From NCBI RefSeq assembly GCF_900177425.1, contig NZ_LT840184.1, positions 3,326,263 to 3,390,262 on the forward strand: a stretch of DNA of 64,000 nucleotides, given 5' to 3'. Below the pieces are notes generated by a model. That model made no database searches. It was given only the letters and a program-made list of their open reading frames with translations, and was not told where the DNA came from. Numbering within the stretch: position 1 is the stretch's first letter; the number at the start of each line of letters is the position of its first letter. A program made the position numbers and the translations under genes. The DNA comes from Paenibacillus uliginis N3/975. GTDB lineage: Bacteria > Bacillota > Bacilli > Paenibacillales > Paenibacillaceae. Below are positions 36,333-45,291 of this stretch, one piece after another.

Positions 36333-36902
36333 CTAGTACTCATGTCCGCGCACTTTAGCATAGATCATGAGATCCATAAGCTCCCCGCTGCCATCCCTCT
36401 TCCAATTCCGATGTATACCTTCAAGCGAAAAACCAGTCCTTTCCGCTACATGTTGACTGCGAGTATTTTTGTAATCAACCCGAATCTCAACCCGATTAGC
36501 TTCTAGTTCACGGATTGCGTAATCCGTAATACCGTTTACGGCTTCAGTCATCAGTCCCCTTCCAGAGCATGAGCTGCGTATCCAGTACCCGATCTCAAAC
36601 TTACGTGCTTCCCAATCGATTCGGTGTAAACCGCTGCTGCCCACGAATGAGCCCGTCTGTTTATCAAAAAGATGCAGTACCAAATCCGTTCTTTCCTGGA
36701 AATTCAATCTGGCTTTTCGAACAAAAGCTTCCGATTCTTCCACTGAGGGAATGTTATTCGCAAAAGGAAGCCACCTTCGCAGATCTTCCGCACTCTCCCT
36801 GACAGCTTCGTTAACAGCCACACCATCACCCCATAACGGAGCACGAATAAGCAGTCGGTCCGTTTCAAAACTTTCAGGAAACTCAAGCAGTATCAAGCTC
36901 AT
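36333..36902 (-). CDS. GNAT N-acetyltransferase (RimJ/RimL type)
   Basis: 189 residues. 'ESFETDRLLIRAPLWGDG' opening, 'WIRSSCSGRGLMTEAVNG' acetyl-CoA loop, 'RVDYKNTRSQHVAERTGF' C-terminal motif. The frame begins earlier (TTG 36923), but GAGGGGG lies 9 bp before ATG 36902. It follows the tmrB-like gene at once and shares its transcript. With a TmrB homologue upstream, a role in detoxifying an antibiotic is possible but only inferred. Confidence 0.87.
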   Translation of the reverse strand: MSLILLEFPESFETDRLLIRAPLWGDGVAVNEAVRESAEDLRRWLPFANNIPSVEESEAFVRKARLNFQERTDLVLHLFDKQTGSFVGSSGLHRIDWEARKFEIGYWIRSSCSGRGLMTEAVNGITDYAIRELEANRVEIRVDYKNTRSQHVAERTGFSLEGIHRNWKRDGSGELMDLMIYAKVRGHEY

Positions 36903-36919
36903 TATTCTGAGCCCCCTCA

Positions 36920-37516
36920 TCAATTGAATAAACGAATCTGTTTAATCTGCGTCAGGATTCGGTCCAATCTTTTTCTGGCATCCGTTCGGTGATCTGGAAG
37001 AAGATCGATAGCAGACATAGAGGCAATCTGCTCCACAACAGCATCAATGCTCATCGAATCAGTGTCTAAATGATGTCCAAACACTTCATGAGACAAGCCC
37101 TGAATACACCGATCAATTTGCTGCGCTGGCCAACTTTCTGACCCATCCCCCCGACTTCTAAGCCGCTTGAGTAAGACTTCCCTTGAAGCACAGAGCGTGT
37201 AATGATGTATAGTCACACCTTCGCGCCTTAACCGGCCGACAATCTCATCAAAGTATTGAGTATCCGTAATCGTCATAGGGACGATTATGATTCGGGATGA
37301 CGTCTCATCCAAATAGCGCAGCATAGAGTAGTTAAATTCTCTCCACATCGGGTAATGCTGAAAATCACTTACTTTAGATTCGTCCGGTACATTTTTACGT
37401 ATAAAATAACCTGCATTCTCGGGATCGAACAAAAATGAGTCGGGGATTCTTCGATTCAGTTCGTAAGAAGCCTGGCCTTTTCCCGATCCAAAAGCCCCGT
37501 TAATCCATATAATCAT
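36920..37516 (-). CDS. tmrB: TmrB-like P-loop protein (tunicamycin-resistance family) with altered Walker A
   Basis: 198 residues, colinear with Bacillus subtilis TmrB as I remember it: 'MIIWINGAFGSGK' opening, 'FNYSMLRYLDET', 'IIIVPMTI', 'REVLLKRLRSRG', 'QQIDRCIQGL'. TmrB is a membrane-associated ATP-binding protein that confers tunicamycin resistance. The P-loop reads GAFGSGKGQ; the Ser/Thr that should follow the Lys and ligate Mg-ATP is Gly. That casts doubt on normal nucleotide use. GGAG lies 9 bp before the ATG. It is followed by a GNAT gene in the same operon. Confidence 0.85.
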   Translation of the reverse strand: MIIWINGAFGSGKGQASYELNRRIPDSFLFDPENAGYFIRKNVPDESKVSDFQHYPMWREFNYSMLRYLDETSSRIIIVPMTITDTQYFDEIVGRLRREGVTIHHYTLCASREVLLKRLRSRGDGSESWPAQQIDRCIQGLSHEVFGHHLDTDSMSIDAVVEQIASMSAIDLLPDHRTDARKRLDRILTQIKQIRLFN

Positions 37517-37547
37517 AATTTCACTCCGGTATGTATTTTTTAATAGT

Positions 37548-37940
37548 TTAATCGACTACCTTAGCAGGTTCATCATAGCGGGCGTAATCTATAAATCTGG
37601 TACCTTGGTATGTAAGTATACCAATATCTCCCTCAACAAGCATCCCGAATTTTTTGGCCTTCACTTCAAACTCCTGCCGTGAATGGTCTTCAAATTCAAA
37701 GGTAATGTAATAACTTGTCGATGCTCTTGAATCGCCAGATCCACCCCAAACTTGCGTCCGTTTAGTGACGATCTCACTTGGCTTGTTCAACATTTCAGCT
37801 GCATTGTTAGATGACCAAGTGATCAAGCCTTGAACTCCTTTGGCAAGAACGATGACAACAACGACCACCACAACAATGCCAGCAAACATGGGAATAAATG
37901 CCGGAGCTCCGCCGAATCCTGGGCTGCTTAATGCCTCCAT
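37548..37940 (-). CDS. DUF2500-like membrane protein
   Basis: 130 residues. One long hydrophobic N-terminal helix (about 18-40, 'AGIVVVVVVVIVLAKG') is followed by a small beta-rich domain with 'YYITFEFEDHSRQEFEVKAKKFGMLVEGD' in pieces and 'GILTYQGTRFIDY'. This is the layout of the DUF2500/YhhM family, whose function is unknown. GAAGGGAAG precedes the ATG. Confidence 0.82.
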   Translation of the reverse strand: MEALSSPGFGGAPAFIPMFAGIVVVVVVVIVLAKGVQGLITWSSNNAAEMLNKPSEIVTKRTQVWGGSGDSRASTSYYITFEFEDHSRQEFEVKAKKFGMLVEGDIGILTYQGTRFIDYARYDEPAKVVD

Positions 37941-38387
37941 CTCGATCTTCCCTTCATTTAATTTTCGATCAGTACTACTTTTAATAACGTCCTTAGGCCC
38001 GGAATAGTTACAAACAGCAGTAAAAAAATACCTCTAATCACGACTCAATGATTTTGATCTATTACAAATTAATAGAATAACTAGATACTTATAGAAAAAT
38101 GAATTTGCATCTTCTTACGCTTCACCAGACTTTGCCTGCGGTTCCTCCAATTACATAACTGGCTAAATGTCTTGTCCTGCAAGGACTAAAGAGATTTTTC
38201 CGCTCTGAAATTGTGACAAATCTGGTAACTATCGCGAATGTATGAACAAACTATGAACTCACCGTAAACCGCAGTATTACAGTGATCTGTCTCACATTCA
38301 GTTCGTTTTGTAACAATTTGAACACACAATGTTACACACTTCGTCATTATTAAACCATTAAATGTCAATGTAGCAAGTAAATTCATT

Positions 38388-38416
38388 TTGCAAAGCACTG
38401 ACGGACTTCTTACTAT
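38388..38416 (+). promoter_or_regulatory. Promoter of the qox operon
   Basis: TTGCAA (38388-38393), a 17-bp spacer and TACTAT (38411-38416), with the first qox ATG 55 bp downstream. Of the 530-bp gap 37941-38470, the rest holds an inverted pair TGTAACA (38309-38315) / TGTTACA (38330-38336) that could be a regulator site, and no convincing gene. Confidence 0.7.
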
Positions 38417-38470
38417 AGCAATAGGAATGAATAACGCTTGAAGAACGAGTAGGAAGGAAAGGGGTACAAC

Positions 38471-39409
38471 ATGAAAAAAAGAGGGCCGTTATTTGCATTG
38501 TTCCTGAGCTTAACCTTGCTCTTATCGGGATGCAGCTCGCTTACAGTACTAGATCCTAAGGGACCAGCTGCAAGGACCCTATCTGAGACCATCATATTAT
38601 CCATAATCATGATGCTCGGAGTTTTAGCTGTAGTTTACGTCTTATTTGTCTTTATGCTAGTGAAATACCGGGCTAAGAAATCTAATGAAGGTTATGTGCC
38701 TCCACATGAAGAGGGCAGCAAGTGGTTAGAGATAACTTGGATTACTATTCCTATTATTATTGTAGCCTTTCTGTCGGTAGTAACTGTGAAAACCACGGTT
38801 GCCGTTGAAAACGTTCCAGAGGGCTATGAGGACCAGAAACCTCTTGTTATCTACGCCTCTTCCTCGGACTGGAAATGGCACTTTAGTTATCCGGAGGAAG
38901 GCATTGAGACCGTTAACTATGTGAACATCCCGACAAATCGTCCGATTGAGTTCCGGAATTATTCCTTCGGGCCGATCACCAGCTTATGGATTCCTCAGCT
39001 GGCAGGACAAAAATATGCCATGAGCGACATGTTAACTAAACTCAATCTGGTTGCTGATGTCCCTGGATCTTACATCGGTAAGAACTCGAACTTTAGCGGC
39101 GAAGGATTCGCACACATGGAATTCGAAACACTGGCAATGACTCCTGCTGAGTTTGATGAGTGGGTGAAAGACGTTAAGGAGACTGCACCTGAATTAACCG
39201 AAACCGAGTTCAATAAGCTTCTTGAAACGGATCACGTCGGTAGAATGTCCTTCTCGAATAACCACCTGACTTTCAGCCCTCCACCTGCTGAGCATGGTCA
39301 TCACGGAAATGCAGCTCATCAGGAGAACGGAACAGAGCATTCCGATCCGGACAGTGAACATAATGATAACCCGGACGAACATAGCTCAACAAACCATGAA
39401 GGACATTAA
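38471..39409 (+). CDS. qoxA: Quinol oxidase aa3-type subunit II (QoxA)
   Basis: 312 residues. Lipoprotein signal with lipobox LLSGC, two membrane helices (about 35-65 and 85-110), then a cupredoxin domain. The CuA-binding Cys pair of cytochrome c oxidases is absent, so electrons come from quinol. 'SSDWKWHFSYPEEGI' and 'NSNFSGEGFAHMEF' are typical of QoxA. The last 40 residues are hydrophilic and unusually His-rich ('HGHHGNAAHQENGTEH' and further HS/HN pairs). AAAGGGG precedes the ATG. It is the first gene of qoxABCD. Confidence 0.95.
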   Translation: MKKRGPLFALFLSLTLLLSGCSSLTVLDPKGPAARTLSETIILSIIMMLGVLAVVYVLFVFMLVKYRAKKSNEGYVPPHEEGSKWLEITWITIPIIIVAFLSVVTVKTTVAVENVPEGYEDQKPLVIYASSSDWKWHFSYPEEGIETVNYVNIPTNRPIEFRNYSFGPITSLWIPQLAGQKYAMSDMLTKLNLVADVPGSYIGKNSNFSGEGFAHMEFETLAMTPAEFDEWVKDVKETAPELTETEFNKLLETDHVGRMSFSNNHLTFSPPPAEHGHHGNAAHQENGTEHSDPDSEHNDNPDEHSSTNHEGH

Positions 39410-39478
39410 TGTTATGGAGGATCTGCTCCTCCATAAGACGAAATGCACTTCGGACATCCAGAAAGGAGTTAAGCCCTT

Positions 39479-41422
39479 ATGAAATGGGACGAATTTTTCG
39501 TTACCGGTGAACCATTAATCTACGGCGCCATGGTGAGTATCGCACTCGTCTCGCTCGCAATTCTCGTAGGTCTAACCTACTTCAAAAAATGGGGATATTT
39601 GTGGCGGGAATGGCTAACTACAGTAGATCATAAGAAAATAGGTGTAATGTATATCATATCTGCATTACTTATGCTGTTCCGTGGCGGTGCTGAAGCACTT
39701 TTGATGCGTGCTCAAACATCCATGCCTGATATGAAAATTTTGGACGCACAGCACTATAACGAAATATTTACAACACATGGCCTTATCATGATTCTCTTTA
39801 TGGCTATGCCATTTATCTTTGGTCTGATGAACGTAATCATCCCGCTGCAGATTGGCGCACGTGACGTTGCTTTTCCGCGTCTGAACGCAATCAGCTTCTG
39901 GTTGTTCTTCGCAGGAGCTATGCTCCTTAATCTCGCCTTCGTTATCGGAGGATCACCTGACGCAGGTTGGACCGCATATTTCCCTCTGGCCAGCAATGAA
40001 TTCAGCCCGGGTGTAGGTATGAACTATTACTCCCTCGCCCTTCAAATATCGGGGATCGGGACACTGCTTACCGGTGTAAACTTTATTGTTACCATTCTTA
40101 AAATGCGCGCACCAGGCATGACTTTGATGAAAATGCCGATGTTTACCTGGTCCATTCTCATTACTTGTGTCATCATTATCTTTGCATTCCCAGTATTAAC
40201 GATTGCACTGCTTCTGATGATGTTTGACCGACTTTTCGGTTCCCAGTTCTTCACGATGGCGAACGGCGGTATGGATATGCTGTGGGCCAACCTGTTCTGG
40301 GTATGGGGTCACCCTGAAGTATACATTGTTATTCTGCCTGCCTTCGGTATTTACAGTGAGATTATTTCGGCCTTCTCGAAAAAAAATCTCTATGGTTATA
40401 CATCGATGGTTATCAGTATGGCCGTGATTTCCGCTTTGTCTTTCCTTGTCTGGGCTCACCATTTCTACACCATGGGTCAAGGCGCTATGGTCAACGGTTT
40501 CTTCTCCATTACAACGATGGCTATTGCCGTTCCGACCGGAGTCAAGATTTTCAACTGGCTGTTCACGATGCGAAAGGGCCGAATAACCTTTACGACACCG
40601 ATGCTTTATTCACTGGCCTTTATTCCAGTCTTTACGATCGGTGGTGTGACAGGTGTCATGCTGGCGATGGCCAGCGCGGATTATCAGTATCACAACACGA
40701 TGTTCTTGGTGGCGCATTTCCACTACACTCTCATACCAGGTGCCGTGTTTGCTGTACTCGCAGGTTTTCATTACTGGTTCCCTAAAGTGTTCGGCTTCCG
40801 CCTGAACGAGCGACTTGGTAAAGCCGCCTTTTGGTTCATCGCCATTTCGTTTAACGTAACTTTCTTCCCGATGTTCTTCCTGGGATTGAAAGGTATGACG
40901 CGCCGGATGTACACCTACTCAGCTGAGACAGGGTTCGGACCACTGAGCATGATCTCGATGGTCGGTGCAATCGGTTTGACAATAGGTTTCATTCTTCTCG
41001 TCTACAACATTTACTGGAGCACACGTTATCAGCCTCGGGACAAAACCGGAGATCCATGGGATGCTCGTTCGTTGGAATGGTCTACGCAAAGTCCTGTGCC
41101 AGTATATAACTTTGCTGTTACACCAAAGGTTACTAAACGTGATGCCTACTGGTTCGCCAAGCAGGATAAAGTTCCACTGTCAGATGAAAAGATTACGAAA
41201 ATTCATATGCCGAGCAATTCAGGAAAACCATTCATTCTCGGTGTAGTCTTCTTCTTCTTCGGATTCTTCTTGGTATTCAGTTGGTGGACACCAGCTATTA
41301 TTTCCGGTATAGCCCTCATCATAGTTTTGGCTACGATGTCCTTCGACCGGGATAACGGTTACTATATTCCGGTAGAAGAGATTGTTCAAACAGAAAACAA
41401 ATTGCGGGGTGATACGGTATGA
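39479..41422 (+). CDS. qoxB: Quinol oxidase subunit I (QoxB)
   Basis: 647 residues, normal length, with about 14 helices. The haem-copper motifs are complete: haem a His in 'TTHGLIMI', CuB/tyrosine motif 'WGHPEVYIVILPAFG', CuB His pair 'WAHHFYTMG', and the haem ligands 'VAHFHYTL'. It is the catalytic subunit that reduces oxygen and pumps protons. AAAGGAG at about 39462 precedes the start. Confidence 0.97.
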   Translation: MKWDEFFVTGEPLIYGAMVSIALVSLAILVGLTYFKKWGYLWREWLTTVDHKKIGVMYIISALLMLFRGGAEALLMRAQTSMPDMKILDAQHYNEIFTTHGLIMILFMAMPFIFGLMNVIIPLQIGARDVAFPRLNAISFWLFFAGAMLLNLAFVIGGSPDAGWTAYFPLASNEFSPGVGMNYYSLALQISGIGTLLTGVNFIVTILKMRAPGMTLMKMPMFTWSILITCVIIIFAFPVLTIALLLMMFDRLFGSQFFTMANGGMDMLWANLFWVWGHPEVYIVILPAFGIYSEIISAFSKKNLYGYTSMVISMAVISALSFLVWAHHFYTMGQGAMVNGFFSITTMAIAVPTGVKIFNWLFTMRKGRITFTTPMLYSLAFIPVFTIGGVTGVMLAMASADYQYHNTMFLVAHFHYTLIPGAVFAVLAGFHYWFPKVFGFRLNERLGKAAFWFIAISFNVTFFPMFFLGLKGMTRRMYTYSAETGFGPLSMISMVGAIGLTIGFILLVYNIYWSTRYQPRDKTGDPWDARSLEWSTQSPVPVYNFAVTPKVTKRDAYWFAKQDKVPLSDEKITKIHMPSNSGKPFILGVVFFFFGFFLVFSWWTPAIISGIALIIVLATMSFDRDNGYYIPVEEIVQTENKLRGDTV

Positions 41423-42015
41423 AAATAGATGCCACTCAGCCGCTTGAATACGGAACAGAGGAAAACAGCAACAAGATTTTTGGATTCTGGTTGTTTCTCG
41501 GAGCTGAAATCGCACTGTTCGCAACCCTGTTTACCACCTACTTGATTTTGGTCAATCGCTTTGCGTCTGGCCCGAGCGGTGCTGAAATATTTGAGATTGG
41601 TCCAGTTATGATCGAGACCTTCCTCTTGCTAACATCAAGCTTCACAATTGGACTTGCGGTTCACAGTATGCGCCTTGGTCTGAAAAAGCAGATGATGATC
41701 TTCATGATCATCACCCTGCTGCTCGGCGCTGGGTTCCTTGGAATCGAAATATACGAGTTCTTCACTTACGTTCATGAGGGTGCTACATTATCGACAAGTG
41801 CTTTCTTGTCCAGCTTGTTCGTACTTCTGGGTACTCACGGTGCGCACGTTGCCTTCGGTCTCTTGTGGGGATCGGCTATTCTAATCCAGTTGAAAAAGCA
41901 TGGCTTGGATCATCGTACAGCTAATAAATCATTTATCTTCTCGCTGTACTGGCACTTCCTGGATGTTGTGTGGATCTTTATCTTCAGCTTTGTTTACCTG
42001 AAAGGACTGATGTGA
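41419..42015 (+). CDS. qoxC: Quinol oxidase subunit III (QoxC)
   Basis: 198 residues with five membrane helices, as in bacterial subunit III. 'GFWLFLGAEIALFATLF' at the start and 'THGAHVAFGLLWG' and 'YWHFLDVVWIFIF' near the end are signatures. The start ATG overlaps the qoxB stop (ATGA), which shows translational coupling. Confidence 0.96.
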   Translation: MKIDATQPLEYGTEENSNKIFGFWLFLGAEIALFATLFTTYLILVNRFASGPSGAEIFEIGPVMIETFLLLTSSFTIGLAVHSMRLGLKKQMMIFMIITLLLGAGFLGIEIYEFFTYVHEGATLSTSAFLSSLFVLLGTHGAHVAFGLLWGSAILIQLKKHGLDHRTANKSFIFSLYWHFLDVVWIFIFSFVYLKGLM

Positions 42016-42016
42016 C

Positions 42017-42304
42017 ATGATGAAACAGCTGTTTCCGATTAAGCATGTAGTAGGTTATGTTTCCTCTCTCGTCCTTACAGCCCTTGCACTGGTTGTGCTT
42101 ATGGATTTTCCGGCTGCGGTGAAAATGGGAATACTTGTAGTAACAGCTATACTGCAAGCATCCCTCCAGCTCGTCTTGTTCATGCACATCGGGGAATCGG
42201 ACGATAAAAAATCACTGTATATCAATATCGCCTATGCATTGTTCGTTGCATTGGTTACGATTTTTGGATCGCTCTTCATCTTTGTGTGGGGCTGGTACGC
42301 TTAA
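42017..42304 (+). CDS. qoxD: Quinol oxidase subunit IV (QoxD)
   Basis: 95 residues, three helices, of the CyoD/QoxD family. 'HVVGYVSSLVLTALALVV' opens and 'QLVLFMHIGE' is the usual centre. It begins 1 bp after qoxC and is the last gene of the operon. An accessory subunit that supports assembly. Confidence 0.95.
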   Translation: MMKQLFPIKHVVGYVSSLVLTALALVVLMDFPAAVKMGILVVTAILQASLQLVLFMHIGESDDKKSLYINIAYALFVALVTIFGSLFIFVWGWYA

Positions 42305-42343
42305 TACTCGTGAACCGAACCTGCATGAAGCTTGAAAACACTA

Positions 42344-42379
42344 AAAATGCCCTCCTTGATTTCTCAAGGAGGGCATTTT
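42344..42379. terminator. Bidirectional terminator after qoxD
   Basis: A perfect 16-bp stem, AAAATGCCCTCCTTGA / TCAAGGAGGGCATTTT, with a TTTC loop. It separates the qox operon from the convergent two-component cluster. Confidence 0.95.
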
Positions 42380-42383
42380 ATGT

Positions 42384-42584
42384 TCAGCGTTTTCGCATCC
42401 ATTTTATCAGTACATATATACTACCAACAACAATCAAGACTAGACCGATAAGCAAACAAATACGAACCAGCATCGGACCAAGATTCAAGAGAGACCCTTC
42501 AGGGTCTGACGTTGCAGAGACCATGAGACACATCAGGCCAACCGCCATTAGCGCCACAGCGAGCATCCACTCAACCTTCCTCAT
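42384..42584 (-). CDS. Small two-helix membrane protein overlapping a histidine kinase gene
   Basis: 66 residues: two hydrophobic helices (about 5-25 and 38-60) joined by a short loop with 'SATSDPEGS', ending in a basic 'KWMRKR'. AGGAGG lies 6 bp before ATG 42584, inside the last codons of the kinase gene (14-bp overlap in another frame), so the two are co-translated. No family recognised. As a coupled partner of a sensor kinase it could modulate the sensor, but that is a guess. Confidence 0.75.
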   Translation of the reverse strand: MRKVEWMLAVALMAVGLMCLMVSATSDPEGSLLNLGPMLVRICLLIGLVLIVVGSIYVLIKWMRKR

Positions 42585-43995
42585 AATCTTCCTCCTGACT
42601 TCCTGAAAGAGGAAAACATATGTCGAATCTCGTGCCAACTCCTGTTGTGCTGCTTACGTGAATTTCGCCGCCTTGCAGATCAATCAGTTTTTTAGCGATA
42701 GATAATCCCAATCCAGTGCCGCCATACTGGCGGGAGCGAGACTTCTCCACCCGGTAGAACCGGTCGAATAAGAATGGAAGCTCATCCTCAGGTATTCCTA
42801 TACCTGTATCTTCAATCGTCATCGTTACTTGATTGGCATCACTGTGCAGTGACACTGTAACATCTCCAGACTCCGTATATCGCACAGCATTATCCAACAT
42901 ATTTATAAAAATTTGCTCCATACGTAGACCGTCACCTCGGATCAATGGAATATCAGAGCCATAATTAGCTTGTAAATTCAAACCCTTCTCTTTAACTCTC
43001 CATTCCATTTTACGAACCGCACTTCGGGCGATCTCCGTCAGATCTATCCACTCCAGAGTCAAGCTGATCTTTCCTTCTTCCATTTTGGCCAACTCGAACA
43101 AGTCATTTACCAGCCGCTGCAGACGAACAGCTTCCTCCTGAATGATATCAAGATACTTGTCCTTCTCTTCCTCTGAAGTATATAACTTCTCCTTTACAAC
43201 TTTTGCGTAGCCTTCCAGATACGTAATCGGTGTGCGCAGCTCATGAGATATATTTGCAAAAAACTCTTGCCTCGTATCCTGGTAGCGCTGCAAATCCCTT
43301 GCTAGATCATTTATGGCCTCGGCAAGCAAGCCAATTTCGTCCCTGCTCTTAATCGTGAGTCGTGTTTCCAAATCTCCCACAGCAATTTTGCGGGTTGCTT
43401 GCTGCATTTGCAGTAATGGACGGGATAATACCTGAGCCGCTATCCAAATAAAGCCTAACGCAAGCAGGAATGCTCCAACGCCTGACAAAATAAGCAGATT
43501 GCGTATGTTGGCAATGGATTCATCGACATGTTGTGTTGAAGCAAGCAAATATAAAGCTGAGTCGCTTACACGATGGGTATCATCCTGCGGAATAGCCATG
43601 CCGGTTACCAGATAGCGATTACCGTCAGGATCTGTGTGTTTAAAGTTCACCGTCTCCCCGGAGAAAATTTTTTGAACATCTTTGTCGTGAATGAAAGAAT
43701 GATCCGAAGGATCATGCGAGCCTGAATGTGCTGTTACATCTCCTTTATTGCTGATAAAGAATATACTCACGTCAGAGAAATCCGCAAACGCTTCAAGGGA
43801 ATGCTCGGATGATTGATCCTTCGATGCAGCCATCATAACAAAGTGCGCTGTCATTTCACTATAGTTGTTTCTCATTTCCGCGTAGTGAAAATTAGTAAAC
43901 ATACGGTCTATAGCCACACCTAGAAAAAGGATTACAATCAAAAATAAGGATATCATCCATAAACCAAGCTTTGTTCCGATTCGGTTATGAATCAT
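42571..43995 (-). CDS. Membrane sensor histidine kinase
   Basis: 474 residues. Two membrane helices (about 10-30 and 160-180) enclose an extracellular sensor of some 130 residues. A HAMP domain follows ('ATRKIAVGDLETRLTI'), then the phospho-acceptor 'ANISHELRTPITYLEG', N box, G1 'IEDTGIGIPEDELP' and G2 'YGGTGLGLSIAKK'. It is a complete class I kinase. The start at ATG 43995 follows TGGTGA inside the response regulator gene. It lies next to qox and has ResE/CssS-like architecture, but its stimulus is unknown. Confidence 0.92.
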   Translation of the reverse strand: MIHNRIGTKLGLWMISLFLIVILFLGVAIDRMFTNFHYAEMRNNYSEMTAHFVMMAASKDQSSEHSLEAFADFSDVSIFFISNKGDVTAHSGSHDPSDHSFIHDKDVQKIFSGETVNFKHTDPDGNRYLVTGMAIPQDDTHRVSDSALYLLASTQHVDESIANIRNLLILSGVGAFLLALGFIWIAAQVLSRPLLQMQQATRKIAVGDLETRLTIKSRDEIGLLAEAINDLARDLQRYQDTRQEFFANISHELRTPITYLEGYAKVVKEKLYTSEEEKDKYLDIIQEEAVRLQRLVNDLFELAKMEEGKISLTLEWIDLTEIARSAVRKMEWRVKEKGLNLQANYGSDIPLIRGDGLRMEQIFINMLDNAVRYTESGDVTVSLHSDANQVTMTIEDTGIGIPEDELPFLFDRFYRVEKSRSRQYGGTGLGLSIAKKLIDLQGGEIHVSSTTGVGTRFDICFPLSGSQEEDYEEG

Positions 43996-44695
43996 GCTGC
44001 TCACCAGCCTGGTGGAATTTATATCCAATCCCCCATACCGTTTGAACGGGATTATAACTCAGACCAGCCTTGTGCGCTTTTTCCCGGATATTTTTCACAT
44101 GCGTATCAATGACGCGCGATTCCCCATGATAATCATACTCCCACAGACGTTCAACAAGCTCTTCTCGGGAATAGGCACGATGATTGTTTTGTGCAAGCGT
44201 AAGTAGCAGATCGAATTCTTTTTGAGTAAAATCTACGGGCTGATTACGAATTAATACTTCACGCCCCTCAGGGTGGATCGACAGCTCGGGGTAGTGCAGT
44301 TTCACTTCAGGCGGTGCATTCATTTTCGATATCGTATACCGGCGGATTAGGGAATACACCCTTGCAATGAGCTCCTCGGATTCGAACGGCTTAGTTAGAT
44401 AATCATCTGCACCGATGCCCAGACCATGAACTTTGTCCTTCGTTTCCGAACGTGCGGTCAACATCAGAATTGGAACTTGGCTGTGTTCGCGAATCTTTTT
44501 GCATACTTGCCATCCATCCGTATCCGGCATCATCACATCGAGAAGTATAACATCAAAAGAATGCTGCATCGCCAAAACCAGTGCCTCATGGCCCGTTGCC
44601 GCCTCCTTGACCTCGAAACCTTCCTTCATCAGATAAATCCGCAATAAATTGCGCATATTCCACTCATCATCTACTACAAGTACTTTTATTTTCAT
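43985..44695 (-). CDS. OmpR-family response regulator
   Basis: 236 residues. Receiver domain with 'VLVVDDE', phospho-acceptor Asp in 'VILLDVMMPD' and Lys in 'YLTKPF', then a winged-helix DNA-binding domain ('LLLTLAQNNHRAYSREELVERLW', 'VIDTHVKNIREK' in pieces). AGGTGA before ATG 44695 sets the start. It is the first gene of regulator-kinase-small-protein, with overlapping genes. It is the cognate partner of the kinase and the targets are unknown. The neighbouring envelope proteins and the qox operon are candidates. Confidence 0.93.
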   Translation of the reverse strand: MKIKVLVVDDEWNMRNLLRIYLMKEGFEVKEAATGHEALVLAMQHSFDVILLDVMMPDTDGWQVCKKIREHSQVPILMLTARSETKDKVHGLGIGADDYLTKPFESEELIARVYSLIRRYTISKMNAPPEVKLHYPELSIHPEGREVLIRNQPVDFTQKEFDLLLTLAQNNHRAYSREELVERLWEYDYHGESRVIDTHVKNIREKAHKAGLSYNPVQTVWGIGYKFHQAGEQHDS

Positions 44696-44854
44696 TAGCG
44701 CTTCACCTGCTCTATAATCATAATTCCTCTTATTATAAGTCAAAAATATGTTGAAAACATGAAGGCACTCTTTCACGCCCGAAATTAGGATTACCGGAAT
44801 TGACGTTGACGGTTAGTTCGAATGGTAGCATCTGGTTATGGTTCAAATAAAAGA

Positions 44855-44895
44855 AAAAACCAGTCTACAACACACAACGTGTCAGACTGGTTTTT
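44855..44895 (-). terminator. Terminator of the 44.9-46.5 kb genes
   Basis: AAAAACCAGTCT (44855-44866) / AGACTGGTTTTT (44884-44895), a 12-bp perfect stem. Confidence 0.9.
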
Positions 44896-44907
44896 GACAT
44901 CTGTTCT

Positions 44908-45213
44908 TTAGGAATCTTGCAATGAGCCAGCTTCGCTGTCCCACATCATTGAGCCACCGTTACCGCGCATCATGTGGCCGTCATTTACGGCATTATTAGA
45001 GGTTTGTCCTCCGTTACGCATCATGCCACCGTTATTCCCGTGACAGCTCTCATACATGTCATTCAGCTGCTGCTCCGAAGCTCCTGGGTGCATTTGTTTC
45101 ATAAACGGCAGCATGTCCTGAAAAGACAGGTCATTAACATCAGCATATACCATCGTGCCGAGTCCAAATGTAAGTACTGCAACCCCTATTCCAGCGAGAA
45201 ATTTGTTCTTCAT
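44908..45213 (-). CDS. Small secreted Met/Asn/Gly-rich protein
   Basis: 101 residues. A signal peptide (about 1-26, ending 'MVYADV') is followed by a short helical part 'LPFMKQMHPGASEQQLNDMYESCHG' (in pieces), then a low-complexity end with repeats of 'GGMMRNGG', 'HMMRGNGG', 'SMMWD'. The conserved Cys-His and Met pairs suggest metal binding, perhaps copper, but this is inferred. AAGGAGG precedes ATG 45213. It is preceded on the same strand by the cell-wall-binding lipoprotein gene, with 78 bp between. Confidence 0.8.
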   Translation of the reverse strand: MKNKFLAGIGVAVLTFGLGTMVYADVNDLSFQDMLPFMKQMHPGASEQQLNDMYESCHGNNGGMMRNGGQTSNNAVNDGHMMRGNGGSMMWDSEAGSLQDS

Positions 45214-45291
45214 GATGTATCGCCTCCTTATAAACCCATCATAACGAGAAATGATGTGGTTTTTGTGTAGAGGCTGTGACACTGATGTGAA

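Noticed and set aside
38309..38336. Inverted repeat TGTAACA/TGTTACA upstream of qox as an Fnr, Rex or ResD site
   Set aside because: It does not match those consensus sites closely enough to name a regulator; mentioned only within the promoter entry.
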